A stretch of DNA of 64,000 nt from an uncultured Prevotella sp. (GTDB lineage Bacteria > Bacteroidota > Bacteroidia > Bacteroidales > Bacteroidaceae). Positions 16,556-25,441 of this stretch are shown here, piece by piece. A program made the position numbers and the translations under genes. How positions within the stretch are numbered: the first letter of the stretch is position 1; each line of letters begins with the position of its first letter. Where the stretch lies: assembly GCA_905233165.1 (NCBI GenBank), contig CAJODL010000001.1:689927-753926 (forward strand), read 5' to 3'. Below the pieces are notes generated by a model. It was given only the letters and a program-made list of their open reading frames with translations. It ran no database searches and was not told where the DNA came from.

Positions 16556-17716
16556 TTATTTTGTTAAGTAATCGATTGCGTTTTTGGTAATAATCTCAAT
16601 GTTCTTATGGTAGTGCTCAGAGTAGCCTGGGGCAAACTTGTATGAATACCAGTCATAACCACCATATCCAATGCAGACGATGCCGCCTTTATCACCAGTA
16701 GCAGGATATTCCCATGCAACGACGGTATCGCTGGAACCGTCTTTTGATACACCAAGGATGACGCCACCGGTTCTTGCCTTCCATGCAGAGAAATCTGCCC
16801 ATCCGTCCCAACCGAGGTGGTACTGTGCTACAGAATTAGAAACGAAGTATCCGCTGTCGGTACATGGCACTTTTCCTGCGAAGCCGTCGTTAACGAGGTT
16901 ATTCCAAATAGGATGACCGGCCTGCTCGGCATAGATATCAAACGCCCATGGTCCGTCACATTTGAATGAACTCATTTCTGGGTCGCCGAAGCAATTGTTA
17001 GGTACCGTCCATTCGTCATCTCCTGTCACACCGATGAATGTAGGCAGGTGAGTAGCATAGCGGGTGAGAAGCATAGAGCCACCATTCTCGTAGAAAGCTT
17101 TCAGCTGGTTTTTCACATTAAGGGCATCAGTACCCTTTGCAAGGAAACCATCGTGTCCGTCCACGACACCATCATCATGCCAGTGCCACCATATCAGCTT
17201 ACATTCTGAAAGGTCTGCCGTGCCATCGGCAATATCTTCAAATGAGGCATAGAAGGCATTGGGCACATTTGCAAGCATCCAGTTACATGCTGTCTGGGCC
17301 TCCATGTCGAGTTCCTCCTTACTGTATGCTGAACCTACGAAGAGGGCTGCTGGTTTGATGGCTGGTTTATAGTTGCGTGCAATCAATGTCCAATCCATGA
17401 AAACATCACCATTGACAATATGCAGCACGATAGCGGCTCCCATATTGAGGATATCACCCTCGTGAATGTTGCAGGTCGCACCATTGGAAAGTTTGAGGTT
17501 TGTTACCTTCATGGCCGATGTGTTGTAGGCTTCAGGTACTGTGACTGTGATGGTATGAGCAGTATGATCGATGATGCCCTCATATTCATCAAGTCCAACT
17601 TTCTCAACGAGGCAGTCTCCACTTAGGTTTAGGCTGGCTTTGTCATCATCACTACAGGCAACGAATCCTAAAAGGGAGCAAACGATGCATGTAAGAAAAA
17701 ATATTTTTGTTTTCAT
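16556..17716 (-). CDS. Surface lipoprotein, DUF4960 family
   Basis: A lipoprotein of 386 residues starting at Met 17716, which begins the signal peptide 'MKTKIFFLTCIVCSLLGFVA' with the lipid-bearing Cys at 21. Upstream in-frame codons overlap the SusD stop region and look untranslated. An N-terminal Ig-like segment (about 30-120) is followed by a DUF4960 domain with 'LFVGSAY', 'IWWHWHDDGVVDGHDGF' and 'MLLTRYATHL'. DUF4960 proteins sit directly after SusD in fructan loci, where the equivalent B. thetaiotaomicron gene encodes a surface levan-binding protein. That role is inferred here. Confidence 0.8.
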   Translation of the reverse strand: MKTKIFFLTCIVCSLLGFVACSDDDKASLNLSGDCLVEKVGLDEYEGIIDHTAHTITVTVPEAYNTSAMKVTNLKLSNGATCNIHEGDILNMGAAIVLHIVNGDVFMDWTLIARNYKPAIKPAALFVGSAYSKEELDMEAQTACNWMLANVPNAFYASFEDIADGTADLSECKLIWWHWHDDGVVDGHDGFLAKGTDALNVKNQLKAFYENGGSMLLTRYATHLPTFIGVTGDDEWTVPNNCFGDPEMSSFKCDGPWAFDIYAEQAGHPIWNNLVNDGFAGKVPCTDSGYFVSNSVAQYHLGWDGWADFSAWKARTGGVILGVSKDGSSDTVVAWEYPATGDKGGIVCIGYGGYDWYSYKFAPGYSEHYHKNIEIITKNAIDYLTK

Positions 17717-17757
17717 AATATCTGTATTCTTAATTATCAGTTGTGAATTATTAAGTT

Positions 17758-19485
17758 TTACCAATTGCCAATATTCTGGGTATAGTGTCCATTGGATGCA
17801 GATATCTGTTCGAATGGTATTGGCAGATATTCATCCTTATCAGCTGTGAAGTGAGCATCTTTGTAGATGTTGCAGTTATCGATTTCTTCGGCGTAGAATT
17901 TGTTAAGCACCTTTTCTGCTTCACCCCAGCGTACGAGGTCGAAGAAACGTTCACATTCCATGCCAAGTTCCAAACGGCGTTCCATCTTCACTCTCTTGAT
18001 TGCATCGTCCTTGCTGTAACTGCCGGTATAGGCATTTACCTTGAAGGAAACACCATAGTCGGCAGGGTATGAGGCTATCATCTGTGTGCTGCCTGCTGCA
18101 CGGCTGCGGATTCGGTTTACCAGATTCATGGCTTCTGTAGTGTTGCCCATCTGGGCGTATGCTTCTGCACGCTCAAGCAGTACGTCGGCATAGCGGAAGA
18201 CAATGCGATTCATAGAACTTGCCCAGTAAGAGCCCTTGATGAGATATACGTTCGCTAGAGCAGGGTCAACATTCTGTTTCAGGGTGACGTTATATCCATA
18301 CAATCCGTTGGAACGGCTCCAAGTGTGATTTTTTTCTATGATATAGTTTTTATTGAACATATAGGGCAGGTCGGGAATACCTACAGTGAGGAATAGACGT
18401 GGGTCGGCGTTGTCTGTTGACTTGTCGTAGTTTTGGTCGTTGAAGTTGTCAAGAAGGGGCAGCCCATCTGTTCCTGTACGATAGGCATTGACGAGGTTCT
18501 GTGATGGCTTGTAGAAGTCGCAGCCGCCATCGGTAACACCAGGAATGCTTGGAGGAATAAGTCCGTAGCTCCAGTTAAGGTTACCATAAGTGGAACCGTC
18601 GTTGCGAGAGTATTGGATAGCCCAGATGCTCTCTCTGCCGTTCTCGTACTGCTCCTCGGGACGGAAGTTGTTGTGGATGTCTTTCTCCAAGCCGTAGTTG
18701 CCGTAATAGGCTGGATCGGAGAATTCTATTACTTTCTGTAAATCGTCCTGATTGATGGAGGTGACCTGATTGCTGTTTGGGTCGTCCTGACGATATGCCT
18801 TGTAGAGATATACCTTTGTCAAGAAAGCTGCTGCTGCACCCTTTGTAGGACGTCCGAGTTCTTCCTGTTGCTCTGGTAGTGTGTTGAAGGCCACCATAAG
18901 GTCGTTGATAATCTGTTGCCAGCCTTCGTCGTTGGTGAACTCTCTGTTTGATAAAGTGTTATACTCTTCATAAGTGAGGTCGGATTTCATGACGAAAGGA
19001 ATATTCTTATAGAGTCGCTTCAGCAGGAAGTGTGCGTAGGCTCTCATGAATTTCATTTCGGCAATGCGCTGCTGCTTTGCTTCAAAACTCTCGTCACAGG
19101 ATTCAAGAACTGACAGTGCGATATTTACACGTGATATGCAATTATAGAGGCGTACCCACATGTCGTTGATGTTCCAATTTGTGGTAAGCACTCCTTGTTG
19201 TATTTCCAACTGATGGAACACATCTCCGTCATTGGTGCCGTTGCCACCTTTGTAGGCATCGTCAGAGCGTACGTCAAAATTCCACATTGAGAATGAGGAG
19301 TTGATATCCTCGGCAGAAGTGAAGATGGCGTAGGCTGCCACTACCAAGTGTTCTGCATTTTCAGGATCTTTTACCTGATCTTCATTCAGCGCTGCCTGGG
19401 GCACGTGTTCGTCAAGGAATCCTTTACACGATGCTAATACACACAGAAGGAGCACTGCTGCGAATATATTGAATATCTTTTTCAT
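17758..19485 (-). CDS. SusD/RagB-family glycan-binding lipoprotein (fructan locus)
   Basis: A 575-residue outer-surface lipoprotein, SusC's lid and glycan-capture partner. Start taken at 19485 because it gives the signal peptide 'MKKIFNIFAAVLLLCVLASC' with the lipidated Cys at 20; nine upstream codons would overlap the SusC stop. The helical TPR-like core has 'RAYAHFLLKRLYKNIPF' and the C-terminal SusD domain has 'YADVLLERAEAYAQMGNTTE' and 'ERRLELGMECERFFDLVRWG'. It follows SusC by 13 bases. Fructan specificity comes from the operon content. Confidence 0.93.
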   Translation of the reverse strand: MKKIFNIFAAVLLLCVLASCKGFLDEHVPQAALNEDQVKDPENAEHLVVAAYAIFTSAEDINSSFSMWNFDVRSDDAYKGGNGTNDGDVFHQLEIQQGVLTTNWNINDMWVRLYNCISRVNIALSVLESCDESFEAKQQRIAEMKFMRAYAHFLLKRLYKNIPFVMKSDLTYEEYNTLSNREFTNDEGWQQIINDLMVAFNTLPEQQEELGRPTKGAAAAFLTKVYLYKAYRQDDPNSNQVTSINQDDLQKVIEFSDPAYYGNYGLEKDIHNNFRPEEQYENGRESIWAIQYSRNDGSTYGNLNWSYGLIPPSIPGVTDGGCDFYKPSQNLVNAYRTGTDGLPLLDNFNDQNYDKSTDNADPRLFLTVGIPDLPYMFNKNYIIEKNHTWSRSNGLYGYNVTLKQNVDPALANVYLIKGSYWASSMNRIVFRYADVLLERAEAYAQMGNTTEAMNLVNRIRSRAAGSTQMIASYPADYGVSFKVNAYTGSYSKDDAIKRVKMERRLELGMECERFFDLVRWGEAEKVLNKFYAEEIDNCNIYKDAHFTADKDEYLPIPFEQISASNGHYTQNIGNW

Positions 19486-19498
19486 GATTGCTGTCGTT

Positions 19499-22400
19499 TT
19501 AGAATGAAACATTTAGACCAAATGTTATATTCAGTGGAATAGGGTATCCGAAGTTCGGATTTTCGGGATCTACTCCAGAGAACTTACTGCTCTTGATAGT
19601 TATCAGATTCTGTGCCGATACATATAGGCGCAGGCGCTCCATATACATCTTTTCACATATCTTCTTAGGGAAATTGTAACCAAACTGTATGGTACGCAGT
19701 TTTGCGTACGAGCCATTCTCAACATAGTAGCTTGATACACGCTTCTCGTTATTGTTGTCCATCGTGCTGACGGCTGGGATGTTTGAGCCGTTGTTCATTG
19801 GTGTCCATGCATCGAGGATGCGGTCACCCTTGTTAAGATTTGAAATGTTCAGGCCGCTCCAGATGTCTGTCTGCTTCTTCAGGTCGCTGATGACATCTCT
19901 GCCTTGTTCGCCTTGCCAGAACATTGTCATGTCGAAGTTCTTATACTGCAGATAGATGTTTAGACCCCATGTGAAGGCTGGAACCGGGTCGAAAATCCAT
20001 GTCTGGTCTTTCTCATTTATTATGCCGTCATTGTTAAGGTCTTTCCAACGCATGCGACCTACTGCTGCACCATTCTGAACAGCGTGGTTGTCAACTTCTG
20101 CCTGACTCTTGAAAATACCGTCATAGACATATCCTACCTGTGCGCCCATTGGATGGCCTACGACACTCTCCACACCATTACCGCCGAAGGTGCCGCGTGC
20201 TGCGATTGTTTCCGGAAGCTTGGTAACCTCGTTGCGATAAGTGCCGATGTTACCTGAGATGTCATAGTGGAACTTGCCTATTGCGTCGCGATAGCCGATG
20301 TTCAGTTCAACACCCGAATTCTTCATCTCGCCCGCATTAATCCATTGTGTCGTACCTTCACCCATTGTTGCGATTGCTGGCATTGGAACAAGAATGTCTT
20401 TTGTCGTCTTGTGATACCACTCAAACGAACCATAGATGGAGTTGTGGAGCATAGCGAAGTCGAAACCGAGGTTTGTCTGTGTACTTGTCTCCCATTTAAG
20501 GTCGTCATTACCCAACTGGTTGCGTTTGTAACCGCTTGGCAGTATCTTGCCGCCATTGGTGCCTGCTATGTCGTAGCTCGTACCATAGCTCTGACCGCCA
20601 AATCCTGCCTCACCATAGTTGCTGACATAAAGGGTGTAGCGGGCCAGATTATTGATTTCCTGATTACCGGTCTGTCCCCATGAAACACGCAACTTGAGGT
20701 TTTCAAGCCATGTAAGTGATTTCATGAACGACTCCTCGCTGATACGCCATCCGGCACTGAATGAAGGGAAAGTGCCATAGCGATGGTTTTTACCAAAACG
20801 TGATGAGCCATCGTGACGCAAGGTGAAACTTGCAAGATAGCGGTCGTTGTATGTGTAGTTAGCCTTTCCGAAGAAAGATGTAAGGGTGTATCCACCACCG
20901 GAACCATAGGCCATCGACTCACCAACACCAGCATCTGGCCACATGTAATCCTTGTTATATACGCTGAAGTCGTATTTCACAACGCTGAAATACTTGTCGT
21001 CTTCGCGGTTTAGCTCTATACCTGCAAGGAAATCGGCACGATGCTTGCCACTCTCCAAATTATAGGTGGCAATAGCATTCCACATCCACTTTGTCCAATG
21101 CTCCTGCTTAGGTTCTACAGCATTGGTGGGATTGGCAACAGTACCCTCTGTGATAGGATAGACGAATCTGCGTTGTTCCTTCTGAGAGTAGTCAAGACCG
21201 AAGGTGGTCTTAATATTCAGGTTCTTTATAGGGTTGATATTTACGTAAGCATCACCAAACATACGCCAGAAGGTGTAACGGTTGTCCTTGTTACGCTCTA
21301 GGCGGGCCAATGGATTCTCTCGGTCTGCATATCCACCCTCAGGACCTGCAAAATCACCCTTTGTAGTATAAACGGGTAGGGAAGGGTTGAACTGTAATAC
21401 ATTCTCGATAAAGCCTCCAGGAGCCTCTACCTCGCTGGTGCGATTCAACGTGAAGTGCTCACCGATTGTGACGATATTGCGGTCGCCTACCTTCACCAGC
21501 TTGTATTCTGTATTCATACGTCCTGAGAAACGCTCGAAGTCTGTATGTTTTATAATACCATTATTCTTGTAGTATCCAAGAGAGAAGAATGATGACCCGC
21601 GCTCAGAACCATTGCTTAATGATACGTTATACTGATGTATGACACCTGTGCGAGTGGTCTGGTCAAACCAATCTGTATCGGCAGAAGGGGTTGTGCCTGC
21701 AGCATCGAGATATTTTGCCATCGTGATTTTGTTCAGTACAGGATATCCCTGAGGATTATAACTCCAGTCGTAAGAATATCCCAGTCCGTTGGTGTTAGGA
21801 TTTAGGCCGTCGTTAACATATCCCTGCCACATTACTTCTCCGAACTGCTTTGCATTCAGCACGTCAATCTTGTGAGCATAGGTCTGTACGGCAACGCTAG
21901 CGTCAAAGTCAACCTTTACCTTGCCTTCCTTACCCTTCTTAGTGGTGATGATGATGACACCGTTTGCCGCGCGCGAACCATATATAGAAGCAGAAGAGGC
22001 ATCCTTCAGCACCTGTATTGATTCAATGTCATTACCATTGAGTTCGTGCATTCCAGCTGTTGTCGGTACACCATCAATGATGTAGAGAGGGTCGGCACCT
22101 GCATTCATAGTACCGACACCACGAATACGTACGGCAGCCTTTCCTGATGGAGAACCGCCATCAGGAGTGATGTTCATACCAGGCACACGTCCTTGCAATG
22201 CCTTGATGGGGTTGTTCTCGTTCTGCTTCGCCAATTCGTCAACGCTGACTGTTGAGATAGCACCTGTCAGGTCGGCCTTGCGTTGGGTGGTATAACCGGT
22301 TACCACAACTTCGTTCAGTGCCAAGGCATCTTCTTGCAAAACTACTTTCATGCCGTTCTTGGCGGTTTCCTCAAGTGGCTGGAAGCCAACATAGGTAATA

Positions 22401-22642
22401 ACCAATGTCTTTCCTGAGGCCACCTTCAACGTAAAATTACCATCGAAGTCCGTTACTGTACCATTCGATGTACCTTTCTCCATAACTGTGGCACCGATGA
22501 TGGCTTCGCCAGTCGCATCTGTCACATTACCTGAAATCTGCTGTGCATATGATATCTGACACAGCATGAGAGACAGGAAAACCAATGCTCGCCCCTTAGA
22601 GACGCTTGCCAAAGCAAGTAAGAATCGTTTCATGTGTTCCAT
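19499..22642 (-). CDS. SusC/RagA-family TonB-dependent transporter (fructan locus)
   Basis: A 1047-residue outer-membrane transporter that imports oligosaccharides using TonB energy. Order: signal peptide, carboxypeptidase-like domain (about 37-110, 'VTDFDGNFTL'), TonB box region 'LNEVVVTGYTTQRKADLTGA', plug (about 115-240, 'QVLKDASSASIYGSRAANGV'), then the 22-strand barrel ending '..ITFGLNVSF' with C-terminal Phe. Translation may start at Met4 (22633). It heads the fructan operon. The upstream gap holds a -7 box and a perfect inverted repeat, both suited to control by the regulator encoded next door. Confidence 0.95.
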   Translation of the reverse strand: MEHMKRFLLALASVSKGRALVFLSLMLCQISYAQQISGNVTDATGEAIIGATVMEKGTSNGTVTDFDGNFTLKVASGKTLVITYVGFQPLEETAKNGMKVVLQEDALALNEVVVTGYTTQRKADLTGAISTVSVDELAKQNENNPIKALQGRVPGMNITPDGGSPSGKAAVRIRGVGTMNAGADPLYIIDGVPTTAGMHELNGNDIESIQVLKDASSASIYGSRAANGVIIITTKKGKEGKVKVDFDASVAVQTYAHKIDVLNAKQFGEVMWQGYVNDGLNPNTNGLGYSYDWSYNPQGYPVLNKITMAKYLDAAGTTPSADTDWFDQTTRTGVIHQYNVSLSNGSERGSSFFSLGYYKNNGIIKHTDFERFSGRMNTEYKLVKVGDRNIVTIGEHFTLNRTSEVEAPGGFIENVLQFNPSLPVYTTKGDFAGPEGGYADRENPLARLERNKDNRYTFWRMFGDAYVNINPIKNLNIKTTFGLDYSQKEQRRFVYPITEGTVANPTNAVEPKQEHWTKWMWNAIATYNLESGKHRADFLAGIELNREDDKYFSVVKYDFSVYNKDYMWPDAGVGESMAYGSGGGYTLTSFFGKANYTYNDRYLASFTLRHDGSSRFGKNHRYGTFPSFSAGWRISEESFMKSLTWLENLKLRVSWGQTGNQEINNLARYTLYVSNYGEAGFGGQSYGTSYDIAGTNGGKILPSGYKRNQLGNDDLKWETSTQTNLGFDFAMLHNSIYGSFEWYHKTTKDILVPMPAIATMGEGTTQWINAGEMKNSGVELNIGYRDAIGKFHYDISGNIGTYRNEVTKLPETIAARGTFGGNGVESVVGHPMGAQVGYVYDGIFKSQAEVDNHAVQNGAAVGRMRWKDLNNDGIINEKDQTWIFDPVPAFTWGLNIYLQYKNFDMTMFWQGEQGRDVISDLKKQTDIWSGLNISNLNKGDRILDAWTPMNNGSNIPAVSTMDNNNEKRVSSYYVENGSYAKLRTIQFGYNFPKKICEKMYMERLRLYVSAQNLITIKSSKFSGVDPENPNFGYPIPLNITFGLNVSF

Positions 22643-22699
22643 TCCTTTTTTAGGTTAGTTAAAACAATAAGTGAATTGATTAAATTTAGAATTTGGGAG

Positions 22700-22707
22700 C
22701 AAAAGTA
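22700..22707 (-). promoter_or_regulatory. Promoter -7 box of the fructan operon
   Basis: TACTTTTG on the minus strand matches TAnnTTTG, about 58 bases before the SusC start. There is no TTTG at -33, as often seen at activator-dependent promoters. Confidence 0.6.
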
Positions 22708-22752
22708 ACCCTATTTACGCACGTATGATAAAAATAATGTTTCTTTGGATTT

Positions 22753-22800
22753 AAAATATCGTTCATTGCAACAAAAATTAAAGCAGATGAACGATATTTT
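22753..22800 (-). promoter_or_regulatory. Perfect 14-bp inverted repeat, probable activator site
   Basis: AAAATATCGTTCAT (22753-22766) and ATGAACGATATTTT (22787-22800) are exact reverse complements with 20 bases between. They lie 46-93 bases upstream of the SusC -7 box, where an AraC-type activator would bind. The right arm also lies in the loop of the regulator's terminator. Confidence 0.55.
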
Positions 22801-22814
22801 TCATTCATCTGCTT
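22772..22814 (-). terminator. Terminator of the patatin-regulator unit
   Basis: On the minus strand: AAGCAGATGA, 14-base loop, TCATCTGCTT (perfect 10-bp stem), then TAATTTTTG. It lies 38 bases after the regulator stop. Confidence 0.65.
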
Positions 22815-22851
22815 CTGTCTGCTGTATTTCCCGTGTTGAAAAATAGGCGAT

Positions 22852-24423
22852 TTAATCGTTTGTTATACCATTTCCTCCCCTTACATCTCCAGGTAATATT
22901 CCATATTCGTCTTTAAAGCATTTTGTGAAATAGCTGGGTGCTGTAAATCCTACCTTGTATGCCACTTCGCTGATGCTCATATCGGTGGTCATCAGCATCT
23001 GATATCCCCGTTTTAATCGGGCTGTTCGCAACAATTCCACAGGTGATGCTCCAGTGATGGCTTTCACCTTTCTGTAAAGTTGCACACGGCTAAGATTCAT
23101 CTCTGATGCCAATTCCTCTACACCCAGTTCGCTCTCCTCCAGTTTCGCCTCCACGACATCTTTGAATCGTGTGAAGAAAATAGATGTTGCGGCGTTTCCC
23201 TTATCGGTTTGTGCTTCCAAGGTGGTGTCATCGCCGGAAGCAGGGCTGTCCAATGTTGGGAGTTCTTCTTTCTTCAGCTCCCACAGACTGTTCACCATAC
23301 GCTCCCTTCGAAGGGTTACTTTACCTAATCTATACAAGTATAACAGCACGATGACGGCTATCAGCAATATGAGTCCTCCGAAAGCCAACCATGTTATCAT
23401 GCGCTGGGTATCCAGTTCTTTCAGGTATGAGGTAGCCATCTGGTGCAACCTGTCAAGATTAGCCACCTGACGCATTGTTTCCTCTGTCTGCATTAGCAGG
23501 ACACGCGCATTGTCATGGGTGACAATGGCCGACATCATGCGTGTTTCCTTCTGATAGGGTTTGCCGTCGAGGATGTCAAGAGCCAGTTGCAGCAGTCGGT
23601 CACCATTGGTGGGATATATGAAAGAGGCGTCCAGAATGGAGTCGTTCACCAGTTTTATACCGCCATTCTTTCCTGGCAGCCCGTCGATGCCGCAGTATAA
23701 GGGCCTGCTGTCGCCTGCTTCCAAGAATGCCTTGCGTGCACCGATAGCAGAACGGTCGTTCATGCCAAAAACCATATCGACAGCAACAGTGGGATTCTCT
23801 TTCTTCCATTTCTTTACGATGTCATATCCCGTCTCCTCCGTCCAGTCACCCTGTAGAGTTGCTGCAATCTCCATCCTCGAATAATTCTTCATGGCATCAA
23901 CAAAACCCTTATGACGCTCTATTGCAGGGGAAGAACCTTTGAGTCCCATCACCTCAAGTACCTTTCCGCTGCCGTTCAGACGCTTTGCGATATATTCCCC
24001 CATTTGGCGTCCCATCTCGTAGTTGTCGGCACTCATGAAAGCCGTGAATTTCCGGCTGTTGGTCTTTCTTTCAAAGACGATGACGGGAATACCGCTGTCG
24101 TAGGCGCGGTCTATGGCGGGGGAGATGGTAGCGACCTGATTGGGGGCAACGATAAGCAAGTCGATGCCACAGGCCACGAGACTGTCAATCTGCTCTATCT
24201 GCCGCTGGTCGCTGTCATAGGCAGCAGCAAAGCGCAGCTCAACATTGTTATGGAAATAATTTCCCATGCGCAGTTCTGCATTCTGCTTCTCGCGCCAGAT
24301 GTCATCCGAACATTGTGAAACACCGATGACATAGTGCTTCTCCTTATTGGTACAGCTGATGCATATACATGCTAATGCTGTGAGGGTAACCAGTAATAGC
24401 GTTTTAATATTGTTCATTCTCAA
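22852..24423 (-). CDS. Membrane one-component regulator: sugar-binding domain, one TM helix, AraC HTH
   Basis: A 523-residue probable activator of the fructan operon. After a signal-like N-terminus (residues 1-24, with 'CISC' resembling a lipobox) comes a type-1 periplasmic sugar-binding domain (about 30-310: 'YVIGVSQCSDDIWREKQNAE', 'DLLIVAPNQ', 'GIPVIVFERK', 'MNDRSAIGARKAF', 'LYCGIDG'). A single helix follows (343-365), then only about 50 residues before an AraC-type double HTH (about 418-515, 'LSRVQLYRKVKAITGASPVE', 'SISEVAYKVGFTAPSYFTKC'). BT1754, the fructose-sensing regulator of the B. thetaiotaomicron levan locus, has the same sensor type and AraC end but also histidine kinase and receiver domains; those are absent here. 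It lies 17 bases after the patatin gene. Control of the SusC operon is inferred. Confidence 0.88.
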   Translation of the reverse strand: MRMNNIKTLLLVTLTALACICISCTNKEKHYVIGVSQCSDDIWREKQNAELRMGNYFHNNVELRFAAAYDSDQRQIEQIDSLVACGIDLLIVAPNQVATISPAIDRAYDSGIPVIVFERKTNSRKFTAFMSADNYEMGRQMGEYIAKRLNGSGKVLEVMGLKGSSPAIERHKGFVDAMKNYSRMEIAATLQGDWTEETGYDIVKKWKKENPTVAVDMVFGMNDRSAIGARKAFLEAGDSRPLYCGIDGLPGKNGGIKLVNDSILDASFIYPTNGDRLLQLALDILDGKPYQKETRMMSAIVTHDNARVLLMQTEETMRQVANLDRLHQMATSYLKELDTQRMITWLAFGGLILLIAVIVLLYLYRLGKVTLRRERMVNSLWELKKEELPTLDSPASGDDTTLEAQTDKGNAATSIFFTRFKDVVEAKLEESELGVEELASEMNLSRVQLYRKVKAITGASPVELLRTARLKRGYQMLMTTDMSISEVAYKVGFTAPSYFTKCFKDEYGILPGDVRGGNGITND

Positions 24424-24458
24424 TTATCAATGTTCAATTATCAATGTTCAATGTTCTT
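24422..24458. repeat. Short tandem repeat at the patatin-regulator junction
   Basis: CAATTATCAATGTT-type units, repeated two to three times, span the 3' end of the patatin gene and the gap before the regulator start. They encode the last patatin residues 'KNIEH'. Confidence 0.6.
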
Positions 24459-25241
24459 CAGCGCTTCGCGCATCTTCTTTCGTCCGTAGGTGGAGATTTT
24501 ATCTACGTGGTCGTATTCAAACGGCCCAAAGAGGTCCATGGGGATATTCACCAGGATGTCTGGCTTGTATAGTTCTATGTTGAGGGCGGCATTCTTCTGT
24601 ACCATCAGGCGGAACAGCCGTTGGCTCATAGTAAAATAGTTAAGGCCCTTCCCCGTCCCCTCCCAGTTAGGAGGGGTGTCGTTGTCGTTATTTTCACCCA
24701 TTCCGCTTACATTTACTGCCACCACAATGTCGCCGGGCATGTCCTTGCTGATGTTGAGGGGTAGGGGATTGAGAATTCCTCCGTCCACGAATGTTGTTCC
24801 ACCTTTTTTCACAGGATCGAAGAATAGCGGCATTGATATCGAGGCGCGAATGGCTTCGTAGAGGCTTCCCTTACTGAATACTACCTCTTGCCCTTTTTCC
24901 CAATCGGTGGCAACAGCCTTGAAGGGAATGGACAGGTCTTCTATCTTCACATCGGGCACTATCTCCTTCATGGCTTCTATTATCTTCTCGCCCTTCACCA
25001 GATGATCGAGAGAGAAGGAAATATCGAGGAGCGACAGAATCTTCTTTTTGTCGATGGTCTGCATCCACTCCTTATATTCCGCCAGCTTTCCTGCAGCATA
25101 CATACCTCCGATAATAGCACCCATAGAACATCCTACGATGCTCCTGATGCGGTAGCCTTGCGCCTCAAGCTCTTCTATGGCCCCGATATGAGCCAGTCCA
25201 CGGGCCCCGCCGCTGGATAGTACTAATGCTACGTCTCTCAT
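24441..25241 (-). CDS. Patatin-like phospholipase (RssA/YlbK type)
   Basis: A 266-residue cytoplasmic lipid acyl hydrolase. The Ser-Asp dyad is in 'GCSMGAIIGG' (GxSxG, Ser39) and 'FVDGGILNPLPL' (Asp153); the oxyanion loop is 'SSGGARGLAHIGA' (about 9-21). The length fits the short bacterial patatins. It is the first gene of a two-gene unit with the regulator. Nothing in the sequence ties its activity to fructan use, and it may simply share the transcript. Confidence 0.88.
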   Translation of the reverse strand: MRDVALVLSSGGARGLAHIGAIEELEAQGYRIRSIVGCSMGAIIGGMYAAGKLAEYKEWMQTIDKKKILSLLDISFSLDHLVKGEKIIEAMKEIVPDVKIEDLSIPFKAVATDWEKGQEVVFSKGSLYEAIRASISMPLFFDPVKKGGTTFVDGGILNPLPLNISKDMPGDIVVAVNVSGMGENNDNDTPPNWEGTGKGLNYFTMSQRLFRLMVQKNAALNIELYKPDILVNIPMDLFGPFEYDHVDKISTYGRKKMREALKNIEH

Positions 25242-25266
25242 GTTGCATGACAGTTAAAATCGGGTA

Positions 25267-25345
25267 CGAAGGTACAAAATAAATTTGAAAATGAAAGAAT
25301 GAAAGAATGAAAAAATGAAAAAAAACTTCGTACGAAAGACGAAAA
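25267..25345 (-). promoter_or_regulatory. Patatin promoter and A-rich upstream cassette
   Basis: TACCTTCG (minus strand, 25267-25274) is a -7 box 26 bases before the patatin start. Upstream of it about 58 bp (25287-25345) nearly repeat the GH31 upstream sequence at 10111-10167. Confidence 0.6.
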
Positions 25346-25363
25346 TGAAAACGAAAACGAGAA

Positions 25364-25398
25364 TTTTTTGGTATTGTTATATTTTTTGTATAAATTTG
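25364..25398 (+). promoter_or_regulatory. Promoter of the GH2 gene
   Basis: -33 box TTTG at 25367-25370 and -7 box TAAATTTG at 25391-25398 with 20 bases between, a full match to the Bacteroidota consensus. The predicted leader is about 40 bases. Confidence 0.75.
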
Positions 25399-25441
25399 CA
25401 GCCAAAAATTGTATAGAATTGAGAATTTTGAATTAAGAATT

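Noticed and set aside
17717..17764. Longer N-terminus for the DUF4960 lipoprotein
   Set aside because: It would overlap the SusD stop and bury the signal peptide.
22757..22800. Reading the inverted repeat only as part of a terminator
   Set aside because: The terminator stem is a different pairing (22781-22790 with 22805-22814); the 14-bp arms need a separate explanation.
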